Positions 34,163 through 42,495 of a stretch of DNA of 52,237 bases are shown here, in pieces. The translations under genes were made by a program, and so were the position numbers. Below the pieces are notes generated by a model. That model did no database searches. It saw nothing but the letters and a program-made list of their open reading frames with translations, and was not told the DNA's origin. Each line of letters begins with the position of its first letter. Position 1 is the stretch's first letter. Source of the stretch: an uncultured Acidovorax sp. (GTDB lineage Bacteria; Pseudomonadota; Gammaproteobacteria; Burkholderiales; Burkholderiaceae_C); assembly GCA_913774625.1 (NCBI GenBank), contig CAJYHL010000070.1:1-52237 (forward strand), in the 5' to 3' direction.

Positions 34163-36184
34163 ATGAGCCTGCTCAACGTCGGAGGCCGTGCGCTGCTGGC
34201 CAACCAGGTGGCCCTGCAGACGGCCGGCAACAACATCGCCAACGTCAACGTCCCTGGCTATTCGCGCCAGACGGTGTCGCTGAAGACCGTGCAGGGCCAG
34301 TTCACGGGCGGCGGCTACATCGGCCAGGGCGTGGACACCGAAACCATCCTGCGCAACCACAACGAATTGCTGACGCGCCAGGCAGCAGCGGCCGGCTCCG
34401 TCCAGCAGGCCGACGCCGTGCGCGCGCAGCGGCTGGCGCAGGTGCAGGACATCTTCAAGGGCGGCACTTCGGGCCTGGGCGCCTCGATCACCGACATGAT
34501 GAATTCGCTGGCCGACGTGGTCGCGTCGCCCACCGACATCACCGCCCGCACCGTCACCCTCACCCGGCTCAACGAAATGGCCGGCCGCATGCGCTCGGCC
34601 GCCGACCAGCTGACCGAGGTGCGCTACTCGTCCATGCAGCAGCTCAACGGCGACATGGACAAGATCAATTCGCTGGCCAAGAGCATCGCCGACGTGAACG
34701 ACCAGATCGCGCGCACCAAGGGCAACGGCCAGACGCCCAACGACCTGCTGGACAACCGCGACCAGCTCATCCGCGAGCTCAACCAGTACGTGCAGACCAC
34801 CCAGGTCGATGCCGACGACGGCACCGTGGGCCTGTTCGTCGCGGGCAGCCAGCCGCTGGTGCTGGGCAACGTGGCGGCCTCGATGTCGATGCAGGAGGCA
34901 TCGCAGTTTCCCGGCAGCGGGCAGCAGCGGCTCTACTTCAACCGCCCTGGCGCCACTCCCATCGAGCTGGACGAGAACATGCTGGGCGGCGGCGAGGCCT
35001 CCGGCATGCTGCGCTTCGTCAACAACGACCTGGCGGAGTCCAGCAACCTGCTGGGCCGCATGGCGCAGGGCATCAGCATGGTGATGAACAACCAGCAGAA
35101 GCTGGGCCTGTCGCTGGACGGAACTCCGGGCAAGGCGCTGCTGACCCAGCAGGCCTCATCGCCCGGCTACAGCAACGGCGCCGGCAAGGGCTCGCTGAGC
35201 TATTCGGACCCCACGCGCTTCGCCGCATCGAACTACGAGGTGCGCTTCACCACGCCGCCGGCCGGCCAGGTGGTGCGCCTGTCCGACGGACAGGCCACCA
35301 GCTTCACCGACCTGACCGACCTGTCCGGCAAGACCATCGACGGGCTGCAGTTCAACATGACGACCGCCGGCAACGCGGGCGAGCGCGTGCTGTTCCAGCC
35401 CTTCTCCTCGGCCGCGACCAACATCCAGGCCACGGTGTATTCGCCGCGCGACCTGGCCGTGGCCAACCCGGTCAACGCGTCGATGGGCACGTCCAATGCC
35501 GGCTCGATGCAGCTGGCAGCGCTGAAGGCGACCGGGCGCCAGCGCGACGCCACCACCGGCCAGATCGTCTCCACCGGCACGCTGAACCTGCCTCCTTCGC
35601 CCACCCCGCCCGCCACCACCGGCGGCGGCGTGAAGCTGAGCTTCGTGGCCGGGCCGCCGTCGGGCTACACCGTCTCGGGCACCAGCACCCGGCCGCTGAG
35701 CGTGGACCCCACGGCCGCCTACACCCCGGGCGTGACCGTCATTCCCTATGCCTCGGGCCAGCCCATCGAGATCGACGGCTGGTCGATCACGCTGCAGGGC
35801 GCGCCCAAGGATGGCGACACGGTGACCGTCGGCAATACGCTGGATGCGCAGTACGGCGATTCCTTCACCCGCAACGCCGGCAACGGCAAGGCCCTGATGG
35901 ACCTGCGCGACGTGAAGATGTTCGACGACGCCACCCTGAGCGACGGCTACGCCGGCCTGATGGCCCAGGTGGGCACGCGCACGCAGAGCGCGCAGTACGC
36001 GTCCAACCTCTCCACCTCCATCGCCAAGAACCTCGAGGCCGACCGCACCGCCGTCTCGGGCGTGAACCTGGACGAGGAGGCCGGCAAGCTGATCCAGTAC
36101 CAGCAGGCCTACCAGGCCTCGGCCAAGATGCTGCAGATCGCCCAGAACGTCTTCGACAGCCTGATCCAGACCATGGGCCGCTGA
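34163..36184 (+). CDS. flgK: Hook-filament junction protein FlgK (HAP1)
   Basis: A 673-residue hook-associated protein, the first of two that join hook to filament. N-terminal SLLNVGGRALLANQVALQTAGNNIANVNVPGYSRQTV and C-terminal GVNLDEEAGKLIQYQQAYQASAKMLQIAQNVFDSLIQTMGR are diagnostic. The central part is longer than in E. coli (547) and has Pro/Thr/Gly-rich loops (near residue 475). It starts 17 bases after flgJ, so the two are cotranscribed. FlgN is its chaperone. Confidence 0.97.
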   Translation: MSLLNVGGRALLANQVALQTAGNNIANVNVPGYSRQTVSLKTVQGQFTGGGYIGQGVDTETILRNHNELLTRQAAAAGSVQQADAVRAQRLAQVQDIFKGGTSGLGASITDMMNSLADVVASPTDITARTVTLTRLNEMAGRMRSAADQLTEVRYSSMQQLNGDMDKINSLAKSIADVNDQIARTKGNGQTPNDLLDNRDQLIRELNQYVQTTQVDADDGTVGLFVAGSQPLVLGNVAASMSMQEASQFPGSGQQRLYFNRPGATPIELDENMLGGGEASGMLRFVNNDLAESSNLLGRMAQGISMVMNNQQKLGLSLDGTPGKALLTQQASSPGYSNGAGKGSLSYSDPTRFAASNYEVRFTTPPAGQVVRLSDGQATSFTDLTDLSGKTIDGLQFNMTTAGNAGERVLFQPFSSAATNIQATVYSPRDLAVANPVNASMGTSNAGSMQLAALKATGRQRDATTGQIVSTGTLNLPPSPTPPATTGGGVKLSFVAGPPSGYTVSGTSTRPLSVDPTAAYTPGVTVIPYASGQPIEIDGWSITLQGAPKDGDTVTVGNTLDAQYGDSFTRNAGNGKALMDLRDVKMFDDATLSDGYAGLMAQVGTRTQSAQYASNLSTSIAKNLEADRTAVSGVNLDEEAGKLIQYQQAYQASAKMLQIAQNVFDSLIQTMGR

Positions 36185-36228
36185 GCCGCAGCACGGCGAG
36201 GCATGCAGTCCACCGCACGGAGCACACC

Positions 36229-37479
36229 ATGACCACTTTCTACCGCGTCGGCACGGCCAACATGTACGACGCGACGCTGACGAACCTGAACTCGCGCCAG
36301 TCCAACCTGGTCGATCTGCAGGAAAAGCTCACGGCCGGCAAGCGCGTGGTGCGGCCCAGCGACGACCCGGTCGCCGCAGCCCAGGCCGAGCGCTCGCTCA
36401 CGCGCATCTCGCGCATCCAGACCGAGCAGCGCGCGCTGGAGGTGCAGCGCAACGCCATCTCGCAGGCCGAATCCACGCTGGGCGATGCCGTCGGCATCAT
36501 GCAGGACATCCGCCAGCTCATGGTGGCCGCCGGCAGCGGCACCATCAAGGCCGAAGACCGCGTCACCTACGTCAAGCAGATCAACAGCCTGCGCGAGCAG
36601 CTGACCGATGTGGCCAACCGCAAGGACACCAACGGCATTCCGCTGCTGGGCGCCCTGGGCAGCGCGCTGGCGCCCTTCCTGGGGCCGCAGTCCGGCAGCC
36701 CCGACTACTCCTTCGCAGGCCAGCCCGGCCAGAACGCCAGCACCGGCACGGCGCTCACCAACACGCTCGACGGCCAGGCGGCCTTCATGTTCGACGTGAA
36801 GCGCGATGGCGTCTACAACGCCACCATCAGCAGCGTGCCCAACGGCCGCACGTTCACCACCGATGCGGTGCAGGTCACCAACCCCGGCCAGCTCACGGGC
36901 AACGACTACCAGATCAACTTCACGGCGGTGGGCCCGGGCGCCACGGCGGACACCACGTCGGCCACCTACACCATCACCAACCTCACCACCGGCGCCGTCT
37001 CCGCCCCGGTGACCGTGCCGGACTATCCCTCCGGCAAGTCCACCACCATCGCGGTGAGCGGCATTCCGGGCATGAGCATCAACATCAACGGCACGCCGGC
37101 CACGGGCGATACCGTCACGCTCAAGCCCAGCGCCAGCATCTTCAGCAGCATCGATTCGGCCGTGCGCGACATCGGCGGCGCGTCCAACAACAACGGCTCC
37201 ACCCAGGCCGTGGGCCAGGCGCTCGCGGCCATCGACAAGGGGCTGGAGCAGCTGCACAACGTGCGCGGCTACGCTGGCGAGCTGCTCAACCGCGCCGACC
37301 GCATCACGGGCGACCAGCAGAACCGCTCCAACCAGCTGGAGGCCGACCGCTCCCGCGCCGAAGACCTGGACATGGTCCAGGGCATTTCGGACTTCCAGAA
37401 CGCGCAGGTCGGGTACGAGGCCGCGCTCAAGTCCTATGCGCAGGTGCAGAAGCTCTCGCTGTTCAACTTCATCAACTGA
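36229..37479 (+). CDS. flgL: Hook-filament junction protein FlgL (HAP3)
   Basis: A 416-residue flagellin-like protein. Start MTTFYRVGTANMYDATLTNLNSRQSNLVDLQEKLTAGKRVVRPSDDPVAAAQAE and end SRAEDLDMVQGISDFQNAQVGYEAALKSYAQVQKLSLFNFIN fit the family well. The insert domain (about 145-300) is longer than in enteric FlgL (317). It follows flgK by 44 bases and closes the flg run. No terminator is obvious before the HDOD gene at 37578. Confidence 0.96.
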   Translation: MTTFYRVGTANMYDATLTNLNSRQSNLVDLQEKLTAGKRVVRPSDDPVAAAQAERSLTRISRIQTEQRALEVQRNAISQAESTLGDAVGIMQDIRQLMVAAGSGTIKAEDRVTYVKQINSLREQLTDVANRKDTNGIPLLGALGSALAPFLGPQSGSPDYSFAGQPGQNASTGTALTNTLDGQAAFMFDVKRDGVYNATISSVPNGRTFTTDAVQVTNPGQLTGNDYQINFTAVGPGATADTTSATYTITNLTTGAVSAPVTVPDYPSGKSTTIAVSGIPGMSININGTPATGDTVTLKPSASIFSSIDSAVRDIGGASNNNGSTQAVGQALAAIDKGLEQLHNVRGYAGELLNRADRITGDQQNRSNQLEADRSRAEDLDMVQGISDFQNAQVGYEAALKSYAQVQKLSLFNFIN

Positions 37480-37577
37480 CGCGCCCGGGCGGGCTCGCGG
37501 CACCGGCGATCCTCCCGGGGGTCGCGGCATCTTCGACAATGGGCCATGATGGACCCCGGACTCCCTCCCCCTGACCC

Positions 37578-38837
37578 ATGGCCCAATCCGTTCTAGGCAA
37601 TCTCGTTCTCGGTTACCGCCCCCTGTGGAATGCGCAGCGCCGGCTGGCTGGGGTGCAGCTCTACGTGCAGAGCGACGGCAGCACCGCCGTCGATGCGCCG
37701 CACCTGCTGCGCACGCTGCAGGAGCTGTGGGCCGCGCATTCGCCCCGGCTGCTGCTGTCGCCGCAGAACCGCCAACTGCTTGCCGACCTGCTGGAGCACG
37801 CGCCCGCCGGCAGCCCCTGGATCGAGGTGCGCGGCGACTGGCTGCAGCACGACGCAGCCCTGCTGGCACGGCTGCAGGCCGCCCACCGGCGCGGCCTGAA
37901 GCTGGTCTGGCGCGGCGGGCTGGACCAGTTGCCCGAGCCGGCCGTGGCAGGCTGCTTCGACAACAGCCTGCTGAGCCTTTCGGCCACCGACGCCGCCAGC
38001 GCCCTGCAGGCGCGGGCCACCGCGGCCACCGCCCAGCGCCAGGCCGCCCGCGCGCCCGCCGGGCCGCCCAGCCCCGTCATCGACGGCCAGATGTACGAGA
38101 GCCTGGCCAACCGCGCCCTGCTGCAGCACTGCCTGGACGAGCACCGCGCGCTGGCCGTGGCCGGCTGGCCCCTGGAAGACGTGCTCTACAGCCTGCGCCA
38201 CCACCCGGTGCAGCCCGCGCACGAGGTGGTGCATGCGCTGATGCGCGCCATCGACGCCGAGCAGTCGCTCGACGCCTTCGAGCACATCCTGGGCGAAGAC
38301 CCCCTGCTGGCCTGGCGCTTCATGGTCTATACCAACTCGGCCGCGCTGGGCCTGCGCACGGGCATCGATTCCCTGCGCCGGGGCCTGGTGATGATGGGCT
38401 ACGGCTCGCTGCAGCGCTGGCTGTCCGACCAGCTGCCGCACTGCGCCACCGAACCCGACCTGCAGCCCATCCGTGAATCCATGGTGCTGCGCGCCCGGCT
38501 GACCGAACGCCTGCTGGACGCCGGCGTGGAGAACGAGCTGCGCAGCGAGGTCTATCTCTGCGGCCTGTTCTCGCAGCTGGACGACCTGCTGGGCGAGCCG
38601 CTGGGCGCCATCCTGCGCCGCCTGCCCCTGTCCGAACGCATCTACGACGCCATCGTGCTGCGCACCGGCCCCTACGCTCCCAGCCTGGAGATGGCCTGCG
38701 CGCTGGAGACCGACGACATGGCCGCCATCCGCCAGCTGAGCGAAACCCACGAGATGAGCCTGGAGGCGGTCAACCGCGCCCTGCTGCGCATGCTGGCCGA
38801 CCTGGAAGCCGCACGCCCGGCCGCTGCGCTGCGCTGA
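37578..38837 (+). CDS. HDOD domain protein with a degenerate EAL-like N-terminus (YuxH-like)
   Basis: A 419-residue cytoplasmic protein. The N-terminal ~180 residues have an EAL-like start (LGNLVLGYRPLWNAQRRLAGVQLYVQ) but no catalytic EAL, DDF or KID motifs, so no c-di-GMP hydrolysis is expected. The C-terminal HDOD domain (about 200-400) shows VVHALMRAIDAEQSLDAFEHILGEDPLLAWRFMVYTNSAAL and RRGLVMMGYGSLQRWL. HDOD proteins are signalling scaffolds without the HD metal residues. Its place between flgL and a convergent c-di-GMP enzyme gene suggests a link to motility control, but that is inference. Confidence 0.8.
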   Translation: MAQSVLGNLVLGYRPLWNAQRRLAGVQLYVQSDGSTAVDAPHLLRTLQELWAAHSPRLLLSPQNRQLLADLLEHAPAGSPWIEVRGDWLQHDAALLARLQAAHRRGLKLVWRGGLDQLPEPAVAGCFDNSLLSLSATDAASALQARATAATAQRQAARAPAGPPSPVIDGQMYESLANRALLQHCLDEHRALAVAGWPLEDVLYSLRHHPVQPAHEVVHALMRAIDAEQSLDAFEHILGEDPLLAWRFMVYTNSAALGLRTGIDSLRRGLVMMGYGSLQRWLSDQLPHCATEPDLQPIRESMVLRARLTERLLDAGVENELRSEVYLCGLFSQLDDLLGEPLGAILRRLPLSERIYDAIVLRTGPYAPSLEMACALETDDMAAIRQLSETHEMSLEAVNRALLRMLADLEAARPAAALR

Positions 38838-38875
38838 GGTGCGGGGCGGCGGCGGGTCGCTCCCCGGCCTTCATT

Positions 38876-38914
38876 CAGAACGTGTTCACGGTCTCAGAAC
38901 GTGTTCACGTTCTC
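38876..38914. repeat. Tandem pair of the 19-bp near-palindrome
   Basis: Two direct copies (38877-38895 and 38896-38914) read AGAACGTGTTCACGGTCTC and AGAACGTGTTCACGTTCTC. The second has perfect 8-base arms around TT. It lies between two convergent genes, ending at the stop codon of the GGDEF-EAL gene. A third copy, inverted, lies at 170-188. Its role is unknown. Confidence 0.7.
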
Positions 38915-41048
38915 AGGGATGGGCTTCGAGCAGCGCCTCGAAGCGCCGTGCCGGCACCGGCGGACTGAACAGGAAGCCCTGGTACTCGTGCACGCCGCGC
39001 GATGACAGCCACTGCAGCTGGGTTTCGGTCTCCACGCCTTCCGCGACCATGTGCAGGCCCAGGATGCGGCACATGGACACGATCAGCTCGGTGATCGGGG
39101 AGTCGTCCACGATGCCCTGGATGAAGGTGCGGTCGATCTTCAGCGTCTGCAGCGGATAGCGCTGGAGGTATGCCAGGTTGGAGTAGCCCGTGCCGAAGTC
39201 GTCGATGGCGATGCGGAAGCCCCGCTGCCCCAGCTGCTCCAGCATGTGCACCGTCTGCCTGTCGTGGCCCAGCAGCATGGATTCGGTGATCTCCAGCTCC
39301 AGGCTGCGGCAGTCCGCGCCCGTGCGCTCCAGGAGGTCCACGAAGTCGTCGAGCAGCTGCGCATCGGCCAGCTGGCGCGGCGACAGGTTGACCGATATGA
39401 GCAGCGGCCAGCCCCGCGCCGCCCAGGCCACCTGCTGGCGCATCGCCTGCTCCAGCACGAAGCGCCCCACCGCCAGGATGAGGCCCGACTGCTCGCACAG
39501 CGGAATGAATTCGCCCGGCGGCACCAGGCCGCGCCGCGGATGGTTCCAGCGCACCAGCGCCTCGGCGCCCACGATGCGCCGGCTGGCGACGTCCAGCCGG
39601 GGCTGGTAGTACACCTCCAGCTCGCCGTTCTCCAGCGCGCTGCCCAGTTCGACCTCCATCGTCAGGCGGGACTGCGCCTTGACCGCCAGGTCCGACGAAT
39701 AGCGCGAGATGCCGTCGCGGCCCCGCTCCTTGACCCGGTACATGGCCATGTCGGCGCGGCGCAGCAGCTCGTCGATGGACTGGCCGTCGTGCGGGAAGAT
39801 GCTCACCCCCACGGAAGACGAGACGCGCACGGGCGTCTGGCCCAGCATGACGCTGCCCGCGATGCTCTTGCGTATGCGCTCGATGGGCGCGCTCACCTCC
39901 TGCACGACGTCTTCGGCCGACACCAGCACCAGGAATTCGTCGCCTCCCAGCCGGGCGATCAGGTCGCTCTGGCGCGTCTCCGATCGCAGGCGCCGGGCGA
40001 TCTCGACCAGCAGCTGGTCGCCCGCCGAATGGCCCAGCGAGTCGTTGATGTCCTTGAAATGGTCCAGGTCGATGAACAGCAGCGCGGCCTGGCGGCCGGC
40101 CCGGCCCAGGGCGTCCAGCGCGGGCTGGAAGCTCTCCACCAGCGCGCTGCGGTTGGGCAGCCCGGTCAGCGGATCGTGCAGGGCCAGGTAGCGGGCATGG
40201 CCTTCCGCGTCCTTCACGTCGCTGACGTCCACCTCGCTGAGCAGCCAGGCCGGCACGCCGGTCACCGCATCGCGGCAGCGGCGCACCGAGATCTCGTGCC
40301 AGCGCTCGCCCTGGAGGGTCTGCACCTGGGCCACGATGCGGGCTTCGCCCTGGCGGCGCAGCGAGGTGCGCAGCCGGGCGCGCTGCTGGCGGTCGATGAT
40401 GTAGTGCAGCCCGGCCTGCTGGGGCTCGGGCAGCCGGTCGCGCGCGGCGGGATTGCGGTAGAGCAGGCGGCCGCGCGGTCCGTACATCGAGATCATCACC
40501 TCGGTGTGCAGCAGCGCCTCCACGCTGCGGATCGACTCCGGATCGGACTGCTGCCGCGTATCCATCGCCTCGCAGAACAGGGCCATGCGGCCGTCCGCCA
40601 GCCGGTGGCCGCAGAAGACCATGTGCAGCGTGCGCGGCTGGCCGTTCGGATACAGCGTCCACTGCTCGTTGAAGCGCGCGTCGGAACGCTCGAAATCCTG
40701 CTGGTACTGCCGCAGGCGCCGGGCCACGGCAGGCGACATGTCGGCCCGCATGTCGCGGCCGCACAGCTCCTCCAGCGAAGGGGCGTTCCAGATCTGCAGC
40801 GCCAGGGCGTTGGCCCAGACCATGCGGCCGTGGTCGATGTCGAATACCCAGGCGGCATGGCTGATGAGATCCAGCACGCCGTAGGCCGCCAGCAGTTGGG
40901 GCGGGCACGGGGCCGCCGCCTCGGCTGCGGGCCCGGCCGGCGCATCGCCGCCCCCCGCGCATGCCTTCGGGTCCGTCATGGCATCCATCGTCAGGAAAGG
41001 CGGGCCGCTGTCAGCGGCGGGCGGCCCGGAAGGCGGCGCATCGGGCAC
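38913..41048 (-). CDS. PAS-GGDEF-EAL cyclic-di-GMP signalling protein
   Basis: A 711-residue cytoplasmic protein with a PAS-like sensor domain (about 50-170: LLAAYGVLDLISHAAWVFDIDHGRMVWAN), a second PAS-like region (about 180-285), GGDEF (residues 368-372, RLGGDEFLVL) and an EAL domain (EAL at 496-498; ITES, IDDFGTGYSNL and LKIDRTFIQG intact). The intact GGDEF and EAL motifs suggest that it may make or degrade c-di-GMP, the second messenger that opposes motility. No membrane segments are seen. I kept the longest start (41048); Met21 or Met24 are alternatives. The C-terminus ends in PVPARRFEALLEAHP. The flagellar location suggests control of motor activity. Confidence 0.92.
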   Translation of the reverse strand: MPDAPPSGPPAADSGPPFLTMDAMTDPKACAGGGDAPAGPAAEAAAPCPPQLLAAYGVLDLISHAAWVFDIDHGRMVWANALALQIWNAPSLEELCGRDMRADMSPAVARRLRQYQQDFERSDARFNEQWTLYPNGQPRTLHMVFCGHRLADGRMALFCEAMDTRQQSDPESIRSVEALLHTEVMISMYGPRGRLLYRNPAARDRLPEPQQAGLHYIIDRQQRARLRTSLRRQGEARIVAQVQTLQGERWHEISVRRCRDAVTGVPAWLLSEVDVSDVKDAEGHARYLALHDPLTGLPNRSALVESFQPALDALGRAGRQAALLFIDLDHFKDINDSLGHSAGDQLLVEIARRLRSETRQSDLIARLGGDEFLVLVSAEDVVQEVSAPIERIRKSIAGSVMLGQTPVRVSSSVGVSIFPHDGQSIDELLRRADMAMYRVKERGRDGISRYSSDLAVKAQSRLTMEVELGSALENGELEVYYQPRLDVASRRIVGAEALVRWNHPRRGLVPPGEFIPLCEQSGLILAVGRFVLEQAMRQQVAWAARGWPLLISVNLSPRQLADAQLLDDFVDLLERTGADCRSLELEITESMLLGHDRQTVHMLEQLGQRGFRIAIDDFGTGYSNLAYLQRYPLQTLKIDRTFIQGIVDDSPITELIVSMCRILGLHMVAEGVETETQLQWLSSRGVHEYQGFLFSPPVPARRFEALLEAHP

Positions 41049-41586
41049 TGACGGCCCAGGCCGCAGGCCCTCGTGGTGACGCCAAGATCGCGTGTGAAGC
41101 CCATGGCGGTTTTCTTCCCTCGCAGGTGAAGTGCTCTCTCATTAGATCCGTGAACCGGGCTCGATGGACGCGCGGACGCATGCGCCTATTGGTAAAGCGC
41201 ATTCCATATGAAAAATTATCTGCCAGAAAGCGACGACTTCCCGGCGCGGCCCGCATTCAGCGCAAGAAGCGCCCGGAAACCGTCAACCGGGCCCTGCGGC
41301 CAGGCGGGCCGGGCCGACCTCAATGCAGAGATGCCCACCTACGACCGCCGACCCGCCCACGCCGCCACGCGCGCAGCCGCCATCTGCATGCAACAGCATG
41401 CAACAGAAGTTATCAATACCCCTAGTTGACCTAAATACACAATATCCCGCAAGAACGGCGAATACAGAGCTGTATGGTGCCGCAGCCTCTGCTGCACTGC
41501 CAGCAGGTGGTCACCTGCAGCGCTGCGGCGAGTGTTTCCCCACTCACCGGCGCCTGTGCTTTTTCCTTCTCGACTGGAGACTCACC
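41049..41586. other. Intergenic region upstream of the lipoprotein and GGDEF-EAL genes
   Basis: No convincing gene; the short frames give low-complexity peptides. Items seen: a possible weak sigma-28-like site on the minus strand (41216-41241: GGAAGTCG-N10-GCAGATAA) for the GGDEF-EAL gene, a tandem 10-base repeat GCATGCAACA (41386-41405), and an AT-rich patch (about 41408-41470) with TTGACC that may hold a promoter for the lipoprotein gene. Confidence 0.4.
41386..41405. repeat. Two direct copies of GCATGCAACA
   Basis: Two perfect, directly adjacent 10-base units just upstream of the AT-rich promoter-like patch of the lipoprotein gene. Could be regulator half-sites or chance. Confidence 0.45.
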
Positions 41587-42456
41587 ATGCAACGCCTTCT
41601 TCGCCCCCTCAGCCCTGCCCGTCCGTTCGCTGCCATCGCCTTGGCAGCCCTGCTCGCCGCCTGCGGCGGAGGCGGCGGCGGTAGCCAGGACAACGGCGCC
41701 GCCCCGGGCAGCAGCCAGGACAGCAGCGGCGCCACGGGCGACGCTACGGCCCCCGCCAATCAAGATACCGGCTCCGTCTCGACCGGTTTCGTCGCATCCG
41801 TCAGCGGCACGCAAGCCTACTTCTACCAAGCCATCGGCACGCAGTCGTTCGGCCTGCTCAAGACTTTCACGCAAAGCAGCAGCGGCGCCATGACGGCGTT
41901 GAACGACACAACCCTCACGGGCCCGGCCGCCCGCACTCAGGACATCAGCGGCGATGCCTTCTCCACACAGGGCCGCTGGACGCAAGGTACCGTGAACCGC
42001 GCAGGCAGCTCGCGCGTGCTGGCAGGCAACGAGGCAGTGCACTACGTGGCGTTCAACCGGCACAACGCATTCCCCGACACCGGCACCTTCCAGTGCGACG
42101 CGGGGCGCTTCACCACGCCGACCTACGCCGGCGGCACCCAAGTACCGGCCAGCGCCCAGACCGGCACGGCCTCGTCCAGCGGGGCAACGCTGCGCTTCGG
42201 CAGCACCGGCGCGGTCGTGTCGGCCAGCTACACGGTGCAGGCGGGCACGGCCTCCGACTCCCGCAGCCTGAACGTGACCATTCCCAGCCCGACCAGCATG
42301 AGCATCCAAGGCGCCTATTTGGGCGGCAACCAGGGCTCGGCCTGGTCCGTGGGCGACGGCGGCAACGGCACCTACCTGGTCGTGGGAGCCTACCGCTCGA
42401 TGCTGTCCAACGCCGCGATCTACCAGGGTGTGGTCACTCTGCGCTGCCACAGCTGA
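41587..42456 (+). CDS. Putative lipoprotein of unknown function
   Basis: A 289-residue predicted lipoprotein. The signal peptide (MQRLLRPLSPARPFAAIALAALLAAC) ends in LAAC with Cys26 as the lipid site, followed by a Gly/Ser/Gln/Asp/Ala/Thr-rich linker to about residue 60. The mature part has repeated short strands (NHNAFPDTGTFQCDAGRFTTPT; SMSIQGAYLGGNQGSAWSVGDGG) and two Cys late in the protein (QCDAG and the terminal RCHS) that could form a disulfide. I do not recognise the family. GGAGACT precedes the start. An upstream in-frame ATG (41323) gives no family match. Convergent with the MocR gene. Confidence 0.72.
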   Translation: MQRLLRPLSPARPFAAIALAALLAACGGGGGGSQDNGAAPGSSQDSSGATGDATAPANQDTGSVSTGFVASVSGTQAYFYQAIGTQSFGLLKTFTQSSSGAMTALNDTTLTGPAARTQDISGDAFSTQGRWTQGTVNRAGSSRVLAGNEAVHYVAFNRHNAFPDTGTFQCDAGRFTTPTYAGGTQVPASAQTGTASSSGATLRFGSTGAVVSASYTVQAGTASDSRSLNVTIPSPTSMSIQGAYLGGNQGSAWSVGDGGNGTYLVVGAYRSMLSNAAIYQGVVTLRCHS

Positions 42457-42495
42457 TCCCGGGCGGCGCCCCGCACGGCCACGGCGGAGGGGCGC

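Noticed and set aside
41208-41429. A 73-codon frame upstream of the lipoprotein gene
   Set aside because: No ribosome site and no recognisable composition; the promoter-like AT patch lies at its end.
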